Assembly: GCA_016081115.2 (NCBI GenBank) | Contig: JABTTQ020002531.1 | Location: 558,001-622,000 of the forward strand | Length of the DNA stretch: 64,000 nt | Direction of reading: 5' to 3' | Origin: Rehmannia glutinosa | Taxonomy: Eukaryota > Streptophyta > Magnoliopsida > Lamiales > Orobanchaceae | In this document: piece after piece, positions 56,458-64,000 of the stretch | How positions within the stretch are numbered: the stretch's first letter is position 1 | Layout: each line of letters begins with the position of its first letter | The notes under the pieces: model-generated | Database searches by the model: none | Seen by the model: the letters and a program-made list of their open reading frames with translations, nothing else | Told to the model about the DNA's origin: nothing | Program-made: the position numbers and the translations under genes

Positions 56458-57961
56458 TGTTTGATACATGTTTTTATCTTAATTTTGATGATTTTATTTT
56501 ATCACCAAAACAATGTTTTTAAAGGTTGTCCAAATACTCCTAAATGATTTAAAATGATTTTAATATTTTAGGAGTATTTTCTCAAAGTTTATTTTCGTCT
56601 AAATTGGACAACGCTTTTAATGATTTTACGTTATTGGGTTCTCACTCTCAAACGATGTTTCTAATGTTGTCCAAATACTCTCGATTGGTTTAAAATGTTT
56701 TTACTAAATTTTCGGAGTATTTCTTGAGTTTTATTTTCGACAAAAATTGGACAATATTTTGTCTCGTGTCGGAATTGGTCGCCCTATAGGGCAACCCGTG
56801 CACTGAAGATGTTTTTAGAAACAGAAAAATGAGACGGAAGGAAAAAACAAGCGGTCGACCGAGTGCCATCGGCGTCGACCGTCCGGTCGGCCGATCGCCC
56901 GGCCGACTTCGGCCGACTGCACTGCAAGTGTGTTTAAAGTAGTAAGCGTTTAATCCTTGCAAAATCCATGAGGGGGACCGGTTGGGGTGATGGTCGACCG
57001 GTCGAGGTAGACGTCGGCCGGTGCCCTGTGTTAGTTTCTTTGTGTATTTTTTCCAACGTTTATTTAATGCGGCCGGTCGCCTATGTATTGACAAAGACAA
57101 AAATATGACCGTTTGACAAAGAAACACATTTCCTTAAATTGTGGGATTGATTTCTAACAGCTATATTCTTGATTTTAATTGTATTTTTCTGTAGATTTTC
57201 AATCCCCAAGAGGAGCCTATGCTTGATCAACCATCTCCTATAAATAGAGGAAGTTTTGGAGCAACCAAGACAACAATTGAGATACAACACAACAAGATAC
57301 ACTTCAAGCAAACACTTGGTCTTTCATAGTCATTATTCTTGTTGTAAAAATTGCCTAGCTTATCACTTTCACATCTTTGAGGTCTAGGCTATTCTTGATT
57401 ACACTTTGCACTCAAATTGTATTATTCATTATTGAGTTGTAATCTTGATTTTTGGTTATCATTCAAACACAAGATATCCTTGTGAGTGTTCTTGTGGTAA
57501 GAGCACACTTGGATGATTTAGGTGATAGGTACAAGAAGATTGTGGTAATCTTCTTATTTGAGGTGTTGAAGAATTCGGTATTCTTCAAGGTTGAAGATTG
57601 TGGTAATCTTCACAAGGTGCCGTTGAAGGAAGATTGTGGTAATCTTCAAAGGGAGATTGTGGTAATCTCAAAGGTGGTGTTGAAGAAGAGTGTGGTGCTC
57701 TTCAAGGTGTTGTAAGTTGAATTTGTATTAATTTTGGTAATTAATAAAATTCTTTTTCTTTTCGAAATCCATCCCGGATATCTTTGGGGTGGTAGAGGAT
57801 TAGGCCCTAGGTGGGTTGAACCTCTTTAAATCGCGTGTGTTGTTTACATTCCGCACCTTCATTATTTTGTTTGAGCATTCGATTGTTAAAAGAGGCGAAA
57901 TCGACAAGATGGAGATAATCTATTCACCCCCTCTAGATTATCGTAACCGCTTGGACTTACA
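56458..57961 (+). repeat. 3' LTR of copy B (1,504 bp)
   Basis: TGTTTGATACATG to CTTGGACTTACA. TATA box at 57239-57246, CGACCGGTCG at 56995, full seven-unit hairpin array at 57486-57703. Followed by TTGCA. Confidence 0.9.
57486..57703 (+). other. Hairpin array in 3' LTR of copy B, best-preserved set
   Basis: Seven units: 57486-57506 GTGTTCTT-GTGGT-AAGAGCAC (8 bp, one G.T); 57533-57555 AAGAAGATT-GTGGT-AATCTTCTT (9 bp); 57566-57588 TTGAAGAAT-TCGGT-ATTCTTCAA (9 bp); 57592-57612 TGAAGATT-GTGGT-AATCTTCA (8 bp); 57629-57647 GAAGATT-GTGGT-AATCTTC (7 bp); 57653-57669 GAGATT-GTGGT-AATCTC (6 bp); 57685-57703 GAAGAGT-GTGGT-GCTCTTC (7 bp with a terminal wobble). Six of seven loops are identical. Confidence 0.9.
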
Positions 57962-58452
57962 TTGCAGTGGTTAAGTGATTGTGGGGAAATGTGAATCACT
58001 AAGTAGACGTTAGTAGCATTCTAAATTGAGGGATATAAGGATGATGTGTTGTGTGATGTTGTGCCGATGCAAGCGGGGCACGTCTTGTTGGGTAGACCGT
58101 TGCAGTTTGATAGGAGAGTGCAGCATGACGGTACACCAACCAGTATACTCTTGTTCATACCTAAAAGCATTTTGTCCTTGTGCCTTTAACTCCGAAAGAA
58201 ATTTATGAGGATCAAGTGAAACTGAGAGCATGAGAGGCAAAAGAAAAAGAGAGTTTGGCTAGTGAGAATAAAAATCAAAATAAAGCCGAAAAAATGAGAG
58301 CTTGAGGAAAAACAAGAGTGAGGGTCCGACTAAGGGTAAAAGTGAGGCTTGAGAGATAGCCGAGAAAAAGGAGAGTAAAATTACTGAGAGGGCCGAAAAA
58401 CAAAAGGGAGGACAAATGGCCTTGAGGTAAGAAATGAGGAGAAAAAAATTTA

Positions 58453-60945
58453 ATGGCAAAAATGAGTGATCTTAGGAAAGCCACAATGAGTGGTTGTTCA
58501 ATGATACTCTTGGTTTACAAGGGAACTTATTTATCTACTGACAGTCTTAACCCCGATTTGCCTAGTTCTGTGTTGTCTTTGTTGCAGCAATTCGAGGATG
58601 TGCTTCCAGATGAGATGTTGGATGGAATACCGCCTATTCGTGGAATTAAGCACCAGATTGACTTCATTAAGGGCATCATTACCGAACCGACCAGCGTCAG
58701 ACAGTCCAATTCGGAGGAGACCAAGAAATTGTAGCGGCAGGTTGATGAATTGCTAGGTAAGAAACTCATTCGGGAGAGTATGAGTCCGTGTGCAGTTCTG
58801 GTATTACTAGTTCCAAAGAAAGGTGGTTCGTGGAGAATATGTGTGGATTTTCGGGCTATTAATAACATCACAATTAAATACCGGCACCCCATACCCCACT
58901 TGGATAATATGTTGGATGAGCTTCATGGGTCTAGCATCTTCTCCAAGATAGACTTGAGGAGCGGATACCATCAGATTCGGTTGCGGGAAGGAGATGAGTG
59001 GAAAACAGTTTTTAAAACCAAACATGGTTTGTATGAGTGGTTAGTTATACCATTTGGGCTAACTAATGCACCGAGCACTTTTATGAGACTAATGAACCAT
59101 ATTTTGAGGGCTTTTATTGGAAAGTTCGTGGTGGTCTAATTTGATGACATCCTCATCTATAATAAATCATTGTACGAACACTTGGATCACTTGCGGGCCG
59201 TACTAAAAGTGTTGAGAAATGAGCAACTATATGCAAATATCAAGAAGTGCGCATTCTGTTTTGAGCAATTGATATTAGGATTATTGATTTTTTGCAACCT
59301 GTACTATAGGGTTATTGCGGTTTTAGTCTTGTACTATTTTTTGTGAAAATGGTACCTAAACTAAACGAATTTGTTGAAATGCAACCTAATACACACTGGC
59401 GATGGAATATTCCACTGGGTTCCATCTCGTGACACGCACGCCGCTTTTTTAAGGGTATTTTCATCAGTTTAGGTTGTCATTAATCTCCCACCCAAATAGG
59501 GGCTTAGGGTTCCCAAATTGCAAGTTGTGAACCCTAAACTAAACAAATCAAAATTAACCTCCGAAAAATCTCTAACCTGTGAAAAAAATTGCAATCAAAA
59601 TTCTCTTCCACAATATAAACCCTAATTCGAATATCTCAAATTACCCTTCTCATTCATAAATCCATTTTGTTACTAAAAAATGGCAATCAATATTCTCTTC
59701 CACAATATAAAGACGGACCAGAAAAAAGCAACCATAGGATCAAAATTCAAGAAATGGGGTCTCCATTTTCTGAAACAGAGATAGCTGAAAAACAGAGCAA
59801 GAAGCAAAAGATTTCAAATTTACGGCGGAGGTGGAGGTAGCGGCGGCAAATACTTCGCCGTCATTGTGAATTGGGAGAGATTTCTTCCGAAAATGGTGGT
59901 GAGAGTCTTTGTTGGGATTTCGTTCTTGGGTCAAATTGTTGTTGGGATTTCTATAATTTTGGATTTGAAAAGATGAGAATTTTGTGCTGGTAATCTATGG
60001 TCTGATTTTTATATTTATTTTTTAAAATATAGCTGTTAAATTATGTGGATACTTGGTTGATCAGCTGATTTTAGTCTTAAATTGTTTTAGATTCAATTTA
60101 TTTTTCGTTTAATTTTGGGTCTAGTACTCCTTAATCTTCATTAGGACTTTTAATATAGCTTCTAAAAGTGAAATAATGCAGGATGTGACTTTTCTGAGGA
60201 AAGTTTTATATTTTTCTGAATGTAGTCACAAGAATTTTCAGTAAAAGTGAAATTTTGTGTGTAAATTTCATTATTATTTCTCGCAATTGGTTCACAAAAA
60301 TTTTGCTTTCTTGAGTTTGGAAAATTTTGCCTATGACATGATATATTTGTCCATTTATAAATGATAGACAACCTAAACTGACGAAAATACCCTTAAAAAA
60401 AGGGGCATGCGTGTCACGTGATAGAATCTCGGTGGAATATTCCATCGACGGTGTGTATTAGGTTGCACTTCCACAAATTCGTTTAGTTTAGGTACTACAT
60501 TCAAAAAACAAATAGTACAGGACTAAAACCGCAGTAACCCTATAGTATAGGTTGCAAAAAATCAATAACCTTTGATATTATTGGGATTTGTAGTGAGCTT
60601 GAGAGGAATCACTGTGGATGAGAAAAAGATTAAGGCTATTCATGATTGGCCTAAGCCAACATCGGCCAGTCAAGTTTGTAGTTTCCATGGGCTTGTGAGT
60701 TTTTATCGGAGGTTTGTATGAGATTTTAGCGCTATAGCAGCACCATTGACGGAGACCATTAAAAAGAGTGTTGCATTTCAGTGGGGTGAAGCACAAGACA
60801 TGGCATTCGAGTTGCTTAAAGAAAAACTAACACATGCGCTTTTACTAGCATTGCCGAATTTCACCAAGGTTTTCAAGATCGAGTGTGATGCTTCAAGAGT
60901 TGGGATTGGAGCTGTATTAATGCAAGAGGGCGGCTGAATGCATTC
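58453..60945 (+). pseudogene. Chromovirus reverse transcriptase, split by a MULE
   Basis: Pre-RT text LLQQFEDVLPDEMLDGIPPI then IKHQIDFIKG (58582-58670), a stop at 58732-58734, then PCAVLVLLVPKKGGSWRICV, SKIDLRSGYHQIRLREGDEW and PFGLTNAPSTFMRLMNHIL (58750-59120). The catalytic YFDD reads stop-FDD: TAA at 59137-59139 replaces the Tyr codon. The reading runs to 59268 (KKCAFCFEQ), is interrupted by the MULE, and resumes at 60581 with RGITVDEKKIKAIHDWPKP and SFHGLVSFYRRFV. Clearly inactive as read. Confidence 0.9.
59278..60571. mobile_element. Non-autonomous MULE in the RT gene, 1,294 bp
   Basis: Inverted ends of about 200 bp starting GGATTATTGATTTTTTGCAA and, minus, AGGTTATTGATTTTTTGCAA, with shared CCTAAACTAAACGAATTTGT and GATGGAATATTCCAC blocks. 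TTGATATTA is an exact 9-bp duplication at 59269-59277 and 60572-60580. The middle (about 59490-60370) has no transposase. A GC-richer patch at 59815-59900 (GGCGGAGGTGGAGGTAGCGG) could be host DNA picked up by the element. Confidence 0.92.
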
Positions 60946-61215
60946 TTTAGCGAAAAATTGAGTGGGGCGGCTTTGAACTATCCGACATACGACAAGGAGT
61001 TGTATGCTTTAGTTCGGGCATTGAAAATGTGGCAATATTATTTATGCCAAAGGAGTTCATAATTCACACTGATCACGAATCATTAAAGTATCTAGGGCAG
61101 CAAAAGTTGAACAAGCGAGATACGCGTTGGCTTGAGTTCATCGAGACGTTCCCTTACGTCAACTGGTATAAGCAAGGTAAGACCAATATTGTAGCGCACG
61201 CACTATCTCGGAGGT
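60870..61215 (+). pseudogene. Chromovirus RNase H
   Basis: FKIECDASRVGIGAVLMQEG (60876-60935) opens the domain, then a shift, YPTYDKELYALVRALKMW (about 60980-61033), another shift, and EFIIHTDHESLKYLGQQKL and KTNIVAHALSRR (61052-61214). The D, E, D residues of the active site are visible, with NIVAHALS in place of NxVADALS. Broken by two frame changes. Confidence 0.88.
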
Positions 61216-61236
61216 ACACTCTTATCTCTAATTTAG

Positions 61237-62685
61237 ATGCTAAAATTCTTGGATTTGAGCATGTTAAAGAGTTGTACGTACATGATCTTGATTTTTGCTG
61301 AGTCATTTGTTGCATGCAAAAAAGGGGCGATGGATAAGTTTTATCGACATGATGGTTTTTTATTTCGAGAAGATAAATTGTGCATTCCTGAATGTTCTTT
61401 GAGGGACATACTAGTAAGGGAATCACATGATGGGGGGCTTATGGGACATTTTGGGGTAGCCAAAACCTTAGCAGTCTTGCAAGAGCATTTCTATTGGCCA
61501 CGTATGAAGTGTGATGTTGAACGTATTTGTACTAGATGTGTTACTTGTAAGCAAGCAAAATCTCGAGTACAAAACCAGGGTCTTTGCACGCCCTTGCCCA
61601 TACCAACAACGCCTTGGGTTGATATTTCTATGGACTTTGTTTTAGGACTTTCCAGAACTAAACAAGGGCCTGATTCTATATTTTTTGTCGTAGATTGTTT
61701 TTCAAAGATGGCACATTTTATTCCTTGTCATAAAACTGATAATGCATCTTTGATTGTTGATCTGTTCTTTCGAGAAGTTGTGAGATTGCATGGTATGCCT
61801 AGGACCATTGTTTCGGATAGAGATGCAAAATTCTTAAGTTACTTTTGGAAGACCTTGTAGGGAAAACTGGGTACTAAATTGTGATTTTCTACTACTTGTC
61901 ATCCTCAAACGGACGGTCAAACTGAAGTAGTTAATAGAACTTTGTCCATGTTGTTGAGGGTTGTCATTAAAAAGAATATTAAAACGTGCGAAGAGTGTTT
62001 ATCGTATGTTGAGTTTGCTTATAATAATGTTGTTCATTCTGAATTGAAGTTTTCACCATTTGAACTTGTTTATGGTTTTAATCCACCAACCCCATTGGAT
62101 TTGTCACCTTTACCTATTTCTGAGCATGTTAACTTAGATGGGCAGAAGAAAGCTGACTTAGTTATATGAGAAAGCAAAGCTCAATATCGAACGGCGAATA
62201 GAGCAGTACACTGCACAGGCTAACAAGCATCAGAAGAAGATGGTGTTTGAGTCGAGTGATCGGGTTTGGGTACATATGCATCCCGAATGATTCCCAGCCC
62301 AGTGAAAGTCTAAACTGCAACCTCGTGGAGATGGTCCATTCCAAGTTCTTGAGCGATCAATGATAATACGTATAAGATGGACTTGCCAGGTAAGTATGGA
62401 TTAGTGTTTCTTTTGATGTGGCTGATCTTAGTCCATTTGATGCAAGTTCGGATTTGAGGACAAATCCTTCTCAGGAGGAGGGTAATGATGAGAATCCATG
62501 GACGAAAGATCCGGTAACAGTGCTAGTTGGTCCCGTGACGAGGGCTCGAGCAAGGAAGTTCAAGGAAGCACTTAATAGGTTGATTCAAACCATTCAAAAG
62601 GAGATGGAGTGTGCGTTTCCAATGAAAAAAAATGTCCGGGTGGTCCAGTTGATTTGCCTTAGACTGAGCAAGTGAAGGATGCCAT
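61237..62685 (+). pseudogene. Chromovirus integrase and C-terminal tail running into the LTR
   Basis: HHCC zinc domain HDGGLMGHFGVAKTLAVLQ then CTRCVTCKQAKS (61425-61560). Catalytic core MDFVLGLSRTKQGPDSIFF, VSDRDAKFLSYFWKTL with a stop at 61860, HPQTDGQTEVVNRTLSMLL and FAYNNVVHSELKFSPFELVY (to 62169). After more breaks, WVHMHPE and RGDGPFQVLE, then from 62418 MADLSPFDASSDLRTNPSQE and VTRARARKFKEALNRLIQ, ending at 62675. The last 190 bases of this frame lie inside the 3' LTR (62486 on), a layout known for CRM-like chromoviruses. Confidence 0.88.
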
Positions 62686-63397
62686 AGAATACAAGTCATT
62701 TTGCGTCTTGAAGACCTTGTAATCAAGTGCTCGATAGTGTCTTGTATTCTTTTATCGTAGTTAGTCATAATTTGAGTCGTTTTGAGTCATTTTGATGTTT
62801 TAGAGGGCAAATAAATCTTTAAGGTCGTGTCTTAAGTTGTTATTTTGAGTTCGGAATGAGAAGAGGTTGAAACGGGGATATGCGCAGGCCAACACAGGTT
62901 GGCCGTGTTCAAACACATGGTCGTGTTAACAGACACGGCATGGCCATGTCCACAAGCACGGTCATGCTCGCCTACACAATTTTTTGTTCCTAGACAAAGA
63001 GGAACACAACATGGTCGTGTTCAATGACACGGCCATGCTCGCAGCCGCGTTTTTGGGTTTTATTTAGTTTTTGTTTTCTTTTTCGATTTTTAAGTTGTTT
63101 CCTAGTTGGTTTAGGGTTTGAGATCCCATATAAGGGTTCTTTTTCATTATTTAAACAATTGAATTCATATTTTACTCTCAAACTTGAGTGTTTCAAGATT
63201 CAAGCTTCTTGTTGCAATTATCGACTTATCAAGCAATAATCTATAATTGCTTGTGGCGTCTTCGCATACCAAGGTTCTGGCTTTGCTAAGCAACGGGTCG
63301 AGGTTTTGACCAATTTTAACAGAACAAGTGACGATCTTGGGTTAACAACATATTGTTGTTTGGGTCGTATGCACGTTCGTTGCTAAGGTTCACCTCA
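62486..63397 (+). repeat. 3' LTR of the chromovirus (912 bp)
   Basis: TGATGAGAATCCATGG to GGTTCACCTCA. A purine-rich GGAGGAGGGTAA precedes it (62474-62485). About 85-90% alike to the 5' LTR by eye, including a shared long run from ACAAGTCATTTTGCGTC. Confidence 0.82.
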
Positions 63398-63651
63398 ATT
63401 ATATATGTTCAAGATTGAAATTTTAGATTTATGTATATAATTTTTAATTTTTTGACTTTTAGCCCAAAGCCCGCTAGAGTTAGGGCTAGGTTCCAATATT
63501 GCCGATTCATTTAATAGCTACTCGTTTAGCCCGAAGCCCATTAGGGCCGGCCTAAAACCGTTAGGGCCAACCCGTTTAACATCTCTAACTGTAGAAACTA
63601 GAAATGAACCCCCAATGAAGAAATAACCACTCAAAATGTACTAATCTACCC

Positions 63652-63657
63652 TTTATT
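63652..63657 (-). terminator. Polyadenylation signal for the minus-strand gene end
   Basis: AATAAA on the minus strand (context GGAATAAAGGG), about 110 bases after the stop codon at 63766. Confidence 0.4.
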
Positions 63658-63765
63658 CCAACTAATAAGTGTAGCGTAAAACAAACAAAAAAAAATGCTT
63701 CCTCAAAATTGAACTTACTATTTATCTGAAAGATGAACCTGACAAAAAACCCCTAACAAACTCAA

Positions 63766-63987
63766 TCACTCTCCATCTGATGGTAAATCTTCCTCAGTAA
63801 ATCTCTTTGATGACATCCTGTTGAACAAACTCCTCAAGCTATTTTTACTCTCTTTTCGCCTTTTCACGCCGCTTTGTTTTCGAAAAACGGATCGTCCGTG
63901 CCCAAACCCGTCTCCAACTTCTTTGACACACGGACACAATCTCATAAGAATCCCAAAGCGTATGCGAAATCCCAACTCGTACCACAT
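63766..63987 (-). CDS. Probable last exon of a host gene entering from the right
   Basis: Minus frame, 73 codons, ending FNRMSSKRFTEEDLPSDGE and stop at 63766. The basic stretch VKRRKESKNSLRSLFNR (about residues 40-56) and a charged C-terminus look like a genuine protein end. An AATAAA lies 110 bp downstream, and no transposon motif is seen. The ATG at 63987 is just the first in frame; the true upstream exon or start may be beyond 64000. No family recognised. Confidence 0.4.
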   Translation of the reverse strand: MWYELGFRIRFGILMRLCPCVKEVGDGFGHGRSVFRKQSGVKRRKESKNSLRSLFNRMSSKRFTEEDLPSDGE

Positions 63988-64000
63988 TGATCGTTTTTAG

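Larger units (their letters stand above)
50060..57961 (+). mobile_element. SIRE-like non-autonomous copia element copy B, complete, 7,902 bp
   Basis: Identical plan to copy A: LTR (50060-51540), primer site TGGTATCAAAGCC (51543-51555, one change), gag, RT-end scrap, ORF2, 3' region with four purine tracts, polypurine tract (56444-56457) and LTR (56458-57961). Exact target repeat TTGCA at both ends. Both internal ORFs are broken. Inserted in the protease region of the chromovirus. Confidence 0.92.
49915..58200 (+). pseudogene. Chromovirus protease region, split by copy B
   Basis: Before the insertion: FVNGKVCNVIIDGGSCTNVA (about 49935-49995), the retropepsin active-site block with DGGS in place of D-S/T-G. 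After it, 57967-58140 reads DDVLCDVVPMQAGHVLLGRP and FDRRVQHDG, the ILLGRPW block, followed by a degenerate linker to 58450. TTGCA (50055-50059 and 57962-57966) marks the insertion point. Frame changes are present on the right side. Confidence 0.85.
47380..63397 (+). mobile_element. Ty3/gypsy chromovirus-type element, 16 kb as nested
   Basis: LTRs 47380-48330 and 62486-63397. Flanks GCTAT (47375-47379) and ATTAT (63398-63402) agree at 3 of 5 positions, with both differences being transitions. Order gag, protease, RT, RNase H, integrase is complete apart from mutations and two insertions: copy B in the protease region and a MULE in RT. Without them the element is about 6.8 kb. It sits within the hAT at 47375-63402. 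Confidence 0.85.
46870..63587. mobile_element. Small hAT element expanded by nested retroelements
   Basis: Ends TAGAGATGTTAAACGGCCC (46870) and, minus, TAGAGATGTTAAACGGGTT (63587). Flanks ACTATAGA (46862-46869) and ACTGTAGA (63588-63595) form an 8-bp duplication with one mismatch, as hAT elements make. Only about 0.7 kb (46870-47374 and 63403-63587) belongs to the hAT itself, with no transposase, so it was a non-autonomous element. 'GGCCC...GGGCC'-like words near both ends are common in this type. Confidence 0.82.

Overview
The window is nuclear DNA of a flowering plant, most likely a eudicot. It is AT-rich, has intron-style splice signals and almost no host genes, and is packed with plant transposon families: Ty1/copia of SIRE/Maximus type, Ty3/gypsy of Tekay/Del, Athila/Tat and chromovirus type, MULEs, hAT, L1-type LINE and tRNA-derived SINEs. 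Nothing seen fixes the species. Families are named from motifs read by eye; no database was searched.

Layout. 1-2946: 3' end of a deleted copia element with its LTR. 2947-4689: AT-rich DNA with decayed MITE-like ends. 4690-5669: L1 LINE fragment carrying a 371-bp SINE. 5670-11881: inverted, 5'-truncated SIRE-like copia element (copy C). 11882-25679: 3' part of a Tekay/Del gypsy element with a 4.15-kb LTR, split by complete SIRE-like copy A (12170-20015, TSD CAGAT). 26315-42773: MULE with 172-bp TIRs and a 9-bp TSD. It holds a GRF zinc-finger gene and a broken transposase, and was itself hit by an Athila-type solo LTR (28641-30076) and a gag-protease-only Athila element (30183-39991, TSD CTTGA). 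That element contains a further Athila relic (32107-34313, TSD ACTGG). 43280-43940: a compact intronless gene of 136 codons, the best host-gene candidate. 44155-46860: SINE, MULE-type MITEs and a micro-retroinsertion. 46870-63587: small hAT element (8-bp TSD) expanded by a gypsy chromovirus (47380-63397), which contains SIRE-like copy B (50060-57961, TSD TTGCA) and a 1.3-kb MULE (59278-60571, exact 9-bp TSD). 63596-64000: probable 3' end of a gene on the minus strand.

The most unusual material is the SIRE-like non-autonomous family (A, B, C). Copies A and B keep gag and scraps of the end of reverse transcriptase, have lost the rest of pol, and carry a second ORF of the plant-transposon-protein type where SIRE elements have their env-like ORF. 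Every LTR of the family holds about seven consecutive short hairpins with a nearly fixed five-base loop (mostly GTGGT) and stems that covary between units and copies. The array lies downstream of a TATA box, so it should be in the RNA leader. The family is also marked by the palindrome CGACCGGTCG, with ten exact copies in the window, all inside these elements.

The retroelement and MULE genes are mostly broken by stops and frameshifts. They are described as read and have not been reconstructed.
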